This document shows positions 20,101-27,619 of a DNA stretch of 39,065 nt, one piece after another. The notes beneath the pieces were generated by a model. That model saw only the letters and a list, made by a program, of their open reading frames with translations. It had not been told where the DNA came from and did not search any database. The position numbers and the translations under genes were made by a program. Position 1 is the first letter of the stretch. Each line of letters starts with the position of its first letter. Source of the stretch: Candidatus Woesearchaeota archaeon (lineage in GTDB: Archaea > Nanobdellota > Nanobdellia > Woesearchaeales > JAFCFN01); NCBI GenBank assembly GCA_017608625.1, contig JAFCFN010000008.1, forward strand, positions 1 to 39,065, written 5' to 3'.

Positions 20101-20673
20101 CCTTTGGAATTTTATGAAGCTGCTCTGGAGTATAAATATCCCTGGGATATTGATATAGAACAATTAAAGAAAAGGTTGAATACAACATTACAATATGAAA
20201 AATTTGGATACACACATGATGTTAGCAATATAAATATAGGTGTATTATGTTCTGCTTATAAAACATTACCTACAATGGAAGAAAAATTAAAAGGACAAAT
20301 GGAAGTGGCAGAAAAAATAAGAGCTGTTAGTGAGAAAGACGTAGCAGCTTTGGTTATAGATAAACATTTTATTAAAGACATTAAAGGAAATTTGAGAAAA
20401 TTCTCAATGCAACAATTTAGGTGTGTAAAATGCAATGAAAAATATAGAAGACCGCCTTTAGCTGGAAAATGTTATAAATGCGGAGGAAGAATAATATTTA
20501 CTATTTCTAAAGGAAGCATAATTAAATACTTAGACCCAGCATTATCTTTAGCTGAAAAATATGATGTACCTAGCTATTTAAAACATACTTTAGAACTAAC
20601 TAAAAGAAGAATAGAAAGTGTGTTTGGTAAAGAAAAGGAAAGGCAAGAAGGACTTGGAAAATGGTTTGCATAA
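17149..20673 (+). CDS. polC: D-family DNA polymerase large subunit DP2
   Basis: 1174 aa; '[41 protein letters not shown]' catalytic region, Cys clusters, C-terminal 'QEGLGKWF' PIP-like. Confidence 0.95.
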   Translation: [1174 protein letters not shown]

Positions 20674-20677
20674 ATTT

Positions 20678-20974
20678 TTATTTTCTAATAATCACGCACT
20701 GACAAATGGGAATATTTTTGATATTGAGTATATTTTCTTTATTTATAACATTAGCTTTTAGACCAAAAGAAACAGCTTTCTTACCAACCAAATTTACAAT
20801 ATAAGCTTTTTTGAATAATTCAAGAACTTTGTTCTCAGGCATTTCCCCACCTTTGTAGAAGTTTGTTGTTAGATCAAGTTGTAATTTACCCTGTTCAAAT
20901 TTTTTACCAATTAATTCTTTATCACAAATAGCAACAACAATTCCATTAAAGCTTTGATGAACAGCAACAATCAT
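20678..20974 (-). CDS. DUF424 family protein
   Basis: 'GKKFEQGKLQLDLTTNFYKGGEM' typical of archaeal DUF424. Confidence 0.8.
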   Translation of the reverse strand: MIVAVHQSFNGIVVAICDKELIGKKFEQGKLQLDLTTNFYKGGEMPENKVLELFKKAYIVNLVGKKAVSFGLKANVINKENILNIKNIPICQCVIIRK

Positions 20975-21381
20975 TTTATTTCTTCAACAACTCTTCTTGC
21001 TCCACAAGCCAAACATCTTAATATAGTTCCTTTTTCTTCTTTGATCAATTTTGTATCAGGTTTTCCACACTCTTTACATAGTACAAATTCTTTTACATAT
21101 TCTTCTATTCTTTCATTTATTCGAGAAGAAGGAATTTTACTTCTTATTATAACTGAACCAGTTTTTTTGATTTCCCCAGGTGTTGCCAATTTTCTCAAAA
21201 TATATTTTAATAAATGCTCTGGATCTCTATGAATATAGTCTGCTATTTGGACAAAATTTGCTATGACTGTTGTATTGCCTTGAATATGACTTTTAACAGC
21301 AGGTATTTCAAATCTTTCTTTTTCAACAACTTTTTTTGGCACAGCTTCTCTCGCTTTTTTAAGTAATTCTTTATAGTCCAT
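20971..21381 (-). CDS. translation initiation factor aIF2 subunit beta
   Basis: 'GNTTVIANFVQIADYIHRDPEHLLKYILRKLATPG' and zinc ribbon 'FVLCKECGKPDTKL...LRCLACGARR'. Confidence 0.95.
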   Translation of the reverse strand: MDYKELLKKAREAVPKKVVEKERFEIPAVKSHIQGNTTVIANFVQIADYIHRDPEHLLKYILRKLATPGEIKKTGSVIIRSKIPSSRINERIEEYVKEFVLCKECGKPDTKLIKEEKGTILRCLACGARRVVEEIK

Positions 21382-21472
21382 AATTAAAAAAGAAAAGCTA
21401 GAAATTTATAAATCTATTGGATTACTGCTATTAAAAGAAAGATATTTAAATTAATTAAAATAAATTTATCTC

Positions 21473-22321
21473 ATGACATTAGAATCTTTGATCAATCCTT
21501 TAAAAGCAGAAAGACAACCATGGGATATGTTTTTTGTTGGTTTAGTATATTCCTCTATCGCTGTTTTATTGAGTTTGCTTATATTTGATGATGGAAAAAG
21601 TTTAGCTTTAGTTTTCTTAACGGTATTGGCAACAGTTCCTATAATGTATAACACACTAAAGATAGAAGAAAAAAAAGATATAAAATTTGACAAAGAAAGT
21701 TTTCTATTAAAAGAACATAGCAAGGCAATTACTTTTTTTGTGCTTCTTTTTATTGGATTTTTAGTATCTTTTACATTATGGTACATTTTTTTACCTTCAA
21801 CTCTTACACATGAATTATTCTTTTCTCAACAACAAGCAATAACAAGAATTAATAAAATAGTTACAACCGGTTTTTCATCAACTGATACATTTTTTTTGAT
21901 ATTAATGAATAACATGAGAGTTTTATTTTTTTGTTTACTGTTTGCATTTTTTTATGGAGCAGGAGCAATCCTTATCTTAACATGGAATGCTTCTGTGATA
22001 GCTACTGCAATTGGAAATTTTTTTAGGACGCAATTAGAAAATGTTGTGAGGGAAGTTGGTTCAGCAAGCCTTAGCGCATACTTTCACATTGGAACATTAA
22101 GTTTAATGAGATATATTTTTCATGCTATACCTGAGATTATTGCCTATTTTTTTGGCGGTTTAGCAGGAGGTATAATTTCTGTTGCTGTAATAAGACATGA
22201 TTTTAGAACAAAACAGTTTCAAAATATTGTTCTCGACTCTTCTTTGCTTATTTTGTTAGCAATAGTTTTTTTAATTATTGCAGCTTTTATTGAAGTGTTT
22301 ATTACTCCAGTTTTATTCTAA
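21473..22321 (+). CDS. SpoIIM/DUF95 family membrane protein
   Basis: Multi-TM 282 aa; 'NNMRVLFFCLLFAFFYGAGAILILTWNASVIATAIG...HAIPEIIAYFFGGLAGGIISVAVIRH' matches the SpoIIM family. Confidence 0.8.
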   Translation: MTLESLINPLKAERQPWDMFFVGLVYSSIAVLLSLLIFDDGKSLALVFLTVLATVPIMYNTLKIEEKKDIKFDKESFLLKEHSKAITFFVLLFIGFLVSFTLWYIFLPSTLTHELFFSQQQAITRINKIVTTGFSSTDTFFLILMNNMRVLFFCLLFAFFYGAGAILILTWNASVIATAIGNFFRTQLENVVREVGSASLSAYFHIGTLSLMRYIFHAIPEIIAYFFGGLAGGIISVAVIRHDFRTKQFQNIVLDSSLLILLAIVFLIIAAFIEVFITPVLF

Positions 22322-22915
22322 TATCTTTATCTTACCTGGTTTGACAAAGAAAATCTCACCTTTTTCTAATAAATAATTTAATTTATTTTGGTCTATTTTA
22401 AATTCTGTAATTAATTTATCAAAATCAACTCCTTCTCCAGAATCCAAGCTAGAAATTGTTTGTAAAATATCATCGTAACTTTTTTCCAAATTTTCCAATT
22501 TTTTTTCTTCTACATTTGTTACTTCATTATTTTTTCTTAACTCTAATTCTCTTACTTTTAACCATCTCTGATCTTTTAATTTTTTTATTATTTCTCCAAT
22601 TAGATATCTTTCGTTGTTATACTCTCGCGGTTTAGCTATAATTAATACTACATCACCAATTTCAAGATTGTTAAAAAAATCAGGATTATCAAAATTTCTA
22701 ATATTGATTCTTCCAGAACCATCATCAACTGTAACTTGAGAATAATTTGTATATCTCATTGGTGCGGAAATAATTGTAGCAAGAAGATTAACTCTTGAAA
22801 TATTGTTACCGTTTACAATTAAATAATTATTCTGTGTTTCTTCCTCTTTTATATATTGAGAATTAAGTAAATCTTTTATTCTAACTTTATAGGCTGTAGC
22901 TCTTAGCTCTGCCAT
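22313..22915 (-). CDS. OB-fold RPA-like/RPA-associated protein with C-terminal wHTH-like region
   Basis: 'VNLLATIISAPMRYTNYSQVTVDDGSGRINIRNF...LEIGDVVLIIAKPREYNNERYLIGEIIKKL' OB-fold; abuts MCM. Confidence 0.75.
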   Translation of the reverse strand: MAELRATAYKVRIKDLLNSQYIKEEETQNNYLIVNGNNISRVNLLATIISAPMRYTNYSQVTVDDGSGRINIRNFDNPDFFNNLEIGDVVLIIAKPREYNNERYLIGEIIKKLKDQRWLKVRELELRKNNEVTNVEEKKLENLEKSYDDILQTISSLDSGEGVDFDKLITEFKIDQNKLNYLLEKGEIFFVKPGKIKILE

Positions 22916-24933
22916 TATATTCTTTGAATAAAGCCTCTTCTAGGCTCAAAAACATCTCCAGATCTTTTCAATTTTTCAAGAACTTCTTCTACTTGATCTT
23001 CAGATATACCTTTTTCCTTTGCTTCTCTGAGAATATCTTCTATAGGTATTGTTTTTCCTAAAGTATTTTCTAAATCCTCTATTATTTCTCTTATTGTTGA
23101 TATCTTACTTCTTTGAGAAGCAGTTATTCCTGTTGTAATTCTATCAATATCTATTCTTCCTGTTTCAGGATCAATACCCACTTGGGTTAAACAGTAGTGT
23201 AATAAGTCTATAGCCCTCTTTGCATCTTTTTTAGTTACTCTATTACTTAACCTTACTCTTGCGTTAGCCTCAGCAAGTCTTACTAATGCTTCTAATTGTC
23301 TAGGAGAAATAGGAATTACTTTTACTTCTCCTTCTTCAGAGTATTTTGATCTCATCTTTAGATAATATTTTTTGATTTCTTCTAAAGCAGAATCAGTTAG
23401 CGTTGGATAAATCTTTTGTCTAGCGTATGCTATGTATTTTTTCATTAATTTAGTTGGAATCTCTTGTTCTTTTCCAATAGGTTGCTGATGTAATAAAAGA
23501 ATATGCTTTGCCATTTCCTCATCTTTTTCAGGATTTGGGAAATCTTTTATTGGAAAGATCAGATCAAACCTGTTAATTAATGTAACTGGAAGATCAATTT
23601 GTTTTGCTAAAGTTTCATAAGGATCAAATCTACCAAATTTTGGATTAGCAGCTGCTAGAACAGATGTCCTTGCCATAAGTGTAGCTTGAATATTTGCTTT
23701 TGATATTGTTATTGTTTGCTGTTCTAATGCTTCATGCATTGCCGATCTATCTTCCTGAGACATTTTATCCAACTCATCAATCATACAAATACCTTTATTT
23801 GCTAATACTAATGCACCTGCTTCCAAACTCCAACCTTTTAGGAATTCGTCCCTTACAACAGACGCTGTTAAGCCTGCCCCTGTTGCTCCTTTACCAGACA
23901 CGTATCTTCCTTTTGGAGCTATTACTGCTATTCTTTTTAGTAATTGACTTTTACCTGCTCCTGGATCTCCCACTAAAAGAACATGAATATCTCCTCTTGA
24001 GATAACGCCATCTTTTCTTGATTTTTGTACACCTCCCATTAATTGTAGCAGTAAGGCCTCTTTTATTCTTTCATAACCATAAATTGATGGTGCAATGCTC
24101 TTAATCATTTTTTCATAAATTTTTGGATCTTTTGACAATTCTCTTATTTCCTTTTCTTCCTCTTCTGTTATTTCAATATCATAAAAATCCTCTTCAACAC
24201 CTTCTACATAATTAGCTTCTATTAACAAATCAAATCTTGTTGATTTTACACCAGATCTTAGTGTTATAGGAACTTCCTTAATTATTCCAACAACTTTTAT
24301 CTTAGTTCCAGGATTTGTTTTTTTTTCAGACATTGGAGAAACAAGATCTGCTGTTAAGAAAACATTCATTCTCTTTGGTTGCTCTCCTCCTTCAAGATTT
24401 TCAGGAGCTTCTTCTAAAACAAGACCCTGAGCATCAACTAACTCTTTACTTAATAGCCTAAATTTACCTTTTCTTCCGCAAGAACATCTGTTTGGTTCTT
24501 TGAATGCTGTGTCAAGTTGCACCACACCTATTATATTGCCACAACTAGGGCACTCAAATTTAGCTGTTGTTACTTGTGGCCTTACATCTGATTTTTGTCT
24601 TACTATCCCTTCTATTGTGAGAAGTTTACCTATGTGAGCTGAACGTATATTTCTAATCATCATATATTGAGATTGAGGAAGATTTTTGAATCTGACTTTA
24701 AAGTTTTTAAGATCCTCTTCTACATCAAATTCTTGCACAGCCAGCTCAGCAGCTTTTATTGTTTCCTCTGGTTTATCCAATAGTTCTTCTGCTATAATTG
24801 GGTCGAATTTTGCAAGCAGAGAAAAATCTAAAACAATGTGACCTTCTCCTTTTCTGATTGCTTCTGCTAATTCTGCTTTGTAGTATTTTTCTAAAAAATC
24901 TTGAAATACTTTGATTTGCTCTAGTGCATCCAT
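22915..24933 (-). CDS. mcm: MCM replicative helicase
   Basis: Walker A 'VGDPGAGKSQLLKRIA', Walker B 'CMIDELDKM', arginine-finger region 'LINRFDLIF', N-terminal zinc site 'FECPSCGN...CSCGRKG'. Confidence 0.96.
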   Translation of the reverse strand: MDALEQIKVFQDFLEKYYKAELAEAIRKGEGHIVLDFSLLAKFDPIIAEELLDKPEETIKAAELAVQEFDVEEDLKNFKVRFKNLPQSQYMMIRNIRSAHIGKLLTIEGIVRQKSDVRPQVTTAKFECPSCGNIIGVVQLDTAFKEPNRCSCGRKGKFRLLSKELVDAQGLVLEEAPENLEGGEQPKRMNVFLTADLVSPMSEKKTNPGTKIKVVGIIKEVPITLRSGVKSTRFDLLIEANYVEGVEEDFYDIEITEEEEKEIRELSKDPKIYEKMIKSIAPSIYGYERIKEALLLQLMGGVQKSRKDGVISRGDIHVLLVGDPGAGKSQLLKRIAVIAPKGRYVSGKGATGAGLTASVVRDEFLKGWSLEAGALVLANKGICMIDELDKMSQEDRSAMHEALEQQTITISKANIQATLMARTSVLAAANPKFGRFDPYETLAKQIDLPVTLINRFDLIFPIKDFPNPEKDEEMAKHILLLHQQPIGKEQEIPTKLMKKYIAYARQKIYPTLTDSALEEIKKYYLKMRSKYSEEGEVKVIPISPRQLEALVRLAEANARVRLSNRVTKKDAKRAIDLLHYCLTQVGIDPETGRIDIDRITTGITASQRSKISTIREIIEDLENTLGKTIPIEDILREAKEKGISEDQVEEVLEKLKRSGDVFEPRRGFIQRI

Positions 24934-24953
24934 AATAACCTCAAAAGTTATTT

Positions 24954-24982
24954 AAGGAACACAAGCTTTTGCTTGGTTCCTT
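24954..24982 (-). terminator. hairpin between tbp and mcm
   Basis: AAGGAAC-A-CAAGC TTTT GCTTG-GTTCCTT: 12-bp stem with a 1-nt bulge and 4-nt loop, in the 60-bp tbp-mcm gap. Function (terminator, attenuator or mRNA structure) unproven. Confidence 0.5.
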
Positions 24983-24993
24983 TAAAATTAGTT

Positions 24994-25539
24994 TTATTTG
25001 GATTTAGCTCTCTTTAGGTTTTTAATTAAGAGATCTACTGCTTCATCAACTTCTTTTTCTGATTTTGTACCTGTACAGACAATTTTTCCATTAGAAAATA
25101 ACAAGAATGTTGCTTTTGCTTTTGCTAATTTATATACTAAACCAGGAAACTGCTCTGGTTCATATTCTGTATTGTGTAGCTTCATTGCTAGTTTATTAAG
25201 ATTTAGTGACATTCCAATATTTCCTGCTGCAACCATGTTTTGTATATTGATCTTTGGTTCAATTGTTATCTTGATATTTATTTTTTTGAGTGCATCTTTT
25301 ATTTTATTAATAGCTTCTCTTACTTTTTTAATAGATCTAGCACCCGTTACAACTATTTTTCCAGAGCTAAAAATTAAAGCAGAAGTTTTTGGTTCTTTTA
25401 TTCTTAATACTAAACCAGGAAACTGCTCTGGATTATATTCTGTGTTACTTAGTGTTGCTGCCATTTTCTCCAAAGGAACATCATGTTCTAGAGAAGAGGA
25501 TACAACAATATTTACAATTTTAACTGTTTTCTCAACCAT
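24994..25539 (-). CDS. tbp: TATA-binding protein
   Basis: Two TBP repeats 'NTEYNPEQFPGLVLRIKEPKTSALIFSSGKIVVTGARS' and 'NTEYEPEQFPGLVYKLAKAKATFLLFSNGKIVCTGTKS'. Start assigned to MVEKTVKIV (25539), preceded by SD GGGGGTG. Confidence 0.93.
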   Translation of the reverse strand: MVEKTVKIVNIVVSSSLEHDVPLEKMAATLSNTEYNPEQFPGLVLRIKEPKTSALIFSSGKIVVTGARSIKKVREAINKIKDALKKINIKITIEPKINIQNMVAAGNIGMSLNLNKLAMKLHNTEYEPEQFPGLVYKLAKAKATFLLFSNGKIVCTGTKSEKEVDEAVDLLIKNLKRAKSK

Positions 25540-25622
25540 ACAAACACCCCCAATTGCTTTATAAATGTGCTCAAAAATCACAGATTTTTGGCACCCTAAA
25601 AATGCTATTGCATTTCTATGGC

Positions 25623-25647
25623 TTTATAAATAAAGGTTATTTATAAA
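25623..25647. repeat. perfect 11-bp inverted repeat TTTATAAATAA-agg-TTATTTATAAA
   Basis: Read directly; contains TATA-like sequence on both strands in the divergent tbp / HTH-regulator intergenic region. Confidence 0.7.
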
Positions 25648-25700
25648 TACTGTTGTTTTTAAATACATAAGGCCCCTTCATTTCATGTGGAAATAGAAAT

Positions 25701-25730
25701 ATTTATATATAATTTCACTATTGTGAATTT
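25701..25730 (+). promoter_or_regulatory. TATA (ATTTATATAT) followed by palindromic operator-like TTCAC-tatt-GTGAA
   Basis: TATA 25701-25710; inverted repeat 25711-25730 (7 of 8 pairs) over the expected TSS, 3 nt before ATG 25733. Confidence 0.55.
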
Positions 25731-25732
25731 CT

Positions 25733-26086
25733 ATGAATTTAATGCCACAGGAGATAGAAGTATGGTATATTTTACCAGCTATTAGGGCAGAATTAGCTAA
25801 AATTATGTTTAAAAAAGGCTTAAAACAGAAAGAGATAGCTAAAATTTTAGGAATTGCTAATTCTGCTGTTTGTCAATATTTAAAACAGAGAAGAGCAAAT
25901 GAAATTCAGTTTGATGAAGAAATTAAAAAAGAGATAGAAAAAAGTTGTGACAATATAATTAAGAATGAGAGTTGCGCAATAAAAGAAATCCAACATATTT
26001 GTTCTTTTATTAAAAAATCAGGTTTTTTATGTTATATTCATAAAAAATACAATGAGGTGTGCGCAAAATGCAGACAATCTATCTAG
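25733..26086 (+). CDS. XRE-type HTH regulator (COG2522-like) with six Cys in the C-terminal half
   Basis: 'MPQEIEVWYILPAIRAELAKIMFKKGLKQKEIAKILGIANSAVCQYLKQRRA' HTH; Cys in 'SCDN..SCAIKEIQHICSFIKKSGFLCYIHKKYNEVCAKC'; overlaps iscS. Confidence 0.8.
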   Translation: MNLMPQEIEVWYILPAIRAELAKIMFKKGLKQKEIAKILGIANSAVCQYLKQRRANEIQFDEEIKKEIEKSCDNIIKNESCAIKEIQHICSFIKKSGFLCYIHKKYNEVCAKCRQSI

Positions 26087-27228
26087 ATAATGCAGCATCT
26101 ACTAGAGTAGATCCTGTTGTTGTAAAAGCTATGGAACCTTATTTTAGTGAGAAATATGGAAATGCGTCTAATTTACACCATAAAGGCAGAGAAGCAAAAG
26201 AAGCTCTTGAATGGGCGAGAAAAATAATTACAAAAAGAATAAATGCTAAGCAAAATGAGATAATTTTTACAGGTTCTGGAACAGAAGCTAATAATTTAGC
26301 TTTAAAAGGAATTGCATTTGCAAATAAAGATAAAGGAAAACACATTATCACGACAAAAATAGAACATGATTGTGTTTTAAATTCTTGTAAGTGGTTGGAG
26401 AAACAAGGTTTTAGTGTTACTTATTTAAATGTTGATGAAGAGGGTTTTGTGAATCTAGAAGAGCTTGAGAGAGCAATAAGAGCAGACACTATTTTAGTTT
26501 CTATTATTCATGGAAATAATGAGATAGGAACAATACAAGATATAAAAGAAATTGGAAAGATATGCAAAGAGCACAATGTTTATTTTCATACAGATGCTTG
26601 CCAGAGTTTTACAAAAGTTCCGATTAATGTAAAAAAACAGAACATTGATCTAATGACACTAAATGCTCACAAAATACATGGTCCAAAAGGCGTTGGAGCA
26701 TTGTTTATAAAAAAAGGTGTTAAGATAGAACCTATTTTACATGGAGGAGGACATGAGTTTGGTTTGAGAAGCAGCACAGAGAATGTAGCAGGAATTGTTG
26801 GATTTGCAAAAGCAGTTCAATTAGCAAATGAAAATCATGTTAAGTATATGATAAAGCTAAGAGACAAATTAATTGATGGTGTGCTAAAAATCCCTGATGT
26901 TAAATTGAATGGAAGCAGAGAAAAAAGACTTTGTAATAATACAAATTTCAGTTTTAAGTATGTTGAAGGAGAAGCAATAGGAGCATTACTTGATGCAAAA
27001 GGTATTTGCTCATCAACAGGATCTGCTTGTTCTGCTAAATCATTAGAACCAAGCCATGTTTTATTAGCAATAGGTTTGAAGCCAGAAGAGGCACATGGAA
27101 GTTTGAGATTAACAGTAAGTAGATTTACAACAGAACAAGAGATAGATTACGTTTTAGAGATCTTGCCAGGAATAATAAAAAAGCTAAGAAAAATATCTCC
27201 TTTTGCTAAATTTATAAGTAAGCTGTAA
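26068..27228 (+). CDS. iscS: cysteine desulfurase
   Basis: 'IYLDNAASTRVDP', PLP lysine 'LNAHKIHGPKGVG', active-site loop 'CSSTGSACSAKSLEPSHVLLAIG'. Start placed at MQTIYLDN (26068). Confidence 0.92.
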   Translation: MQTIYLDNAASTRVDPVVVKAMEPYFSEKYGNASNLHHKGREAKEALEWARKIITKRINAKQNEIIFTGSGTEANNLALKGIAFANKDKGKHIITTKIEHDCVLNSCKWLEKQGFSVTYLNVDEEGFVNLEELERAIRADTILVSIIHGNNEIGTIQDIKEIGKICKEHNVYFHTDACQSFTKVPINVKKQNIDLMTLNAHKIHGPKGVGALFIKKGVKIEPILHGGGHEFGLRSSTENVAGIVGFAKAVQLANENHVKYMIKLRDKLIDGVLKIPDVKLNGSREKRLCNNTNFSFKYVEGEAIGALLDAKGICSSTGSACSAKSLEPSHVLLAIGLKPEEAHGSLRLTVSRFTTEQEIDYVLEILPGIIKKLRKISPFAKFISKL

Positions 27229-27229
27229 A

Positions 27230-27619
27230 ATGCAATATAATAAAAAGATAATTCAGCATTTTATGCACCCAAAGAATGTTGGGGAGATAAAAAATGCAGA
27301 TGGAGTTGGTAAAGTAGGTAATCCAGTATGCGGAGATATTATGTGGGTTTATATTAAAGTTGGAAAAAATAAAAAAGGAGAGGAGATAATAAAAGATATT
27401 AAATTTAAGACAATGGGATGTGTTGCTGCAATTGCAACTAGTTCAATGATAACTGAATTAGCAAAAGGTAAAACATTGGATAAGGCAAGCAAAATAACAA
27501 GGGATGATATAGCAAAAAGTTTGGGAGGATTACCTTCTATAAAATATCATTGTTCTATTTTAGCTGCTGACGCATTGCACAAAGCAATAGAGGATTACAA
27601 GAAAAGAAAAAATGACTAA
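27230..27619 (+). CDS. iscU: Fe-S scaffold IscU/NifU N-like
   Basis: 'HFMHPKNVGEIKNADGVGKVGNPVCGD', 'GCVAAIATSSMITE', 'YHCSILAADAL' with three conserved Cys. Confidence 0.93.
   Translation: MQYNKKIIQHFMHPKNVGEIKNADGVGKVGNPVCGDIMWVYIKVGKNKKGEEIIKDIKFKTMGCVAAIATSSMITELAKGKTLDKASKITRDDIAKSLGGLPSIKYHCSILAADALHKAIEDYKKRKND

Noticed and set aside
17149-24933. Inteins in DP2 or MCM
   Set aside because: Both proteins have normal lengths and continuous motifs; no splicing or homing-endonuclease motifs seen.
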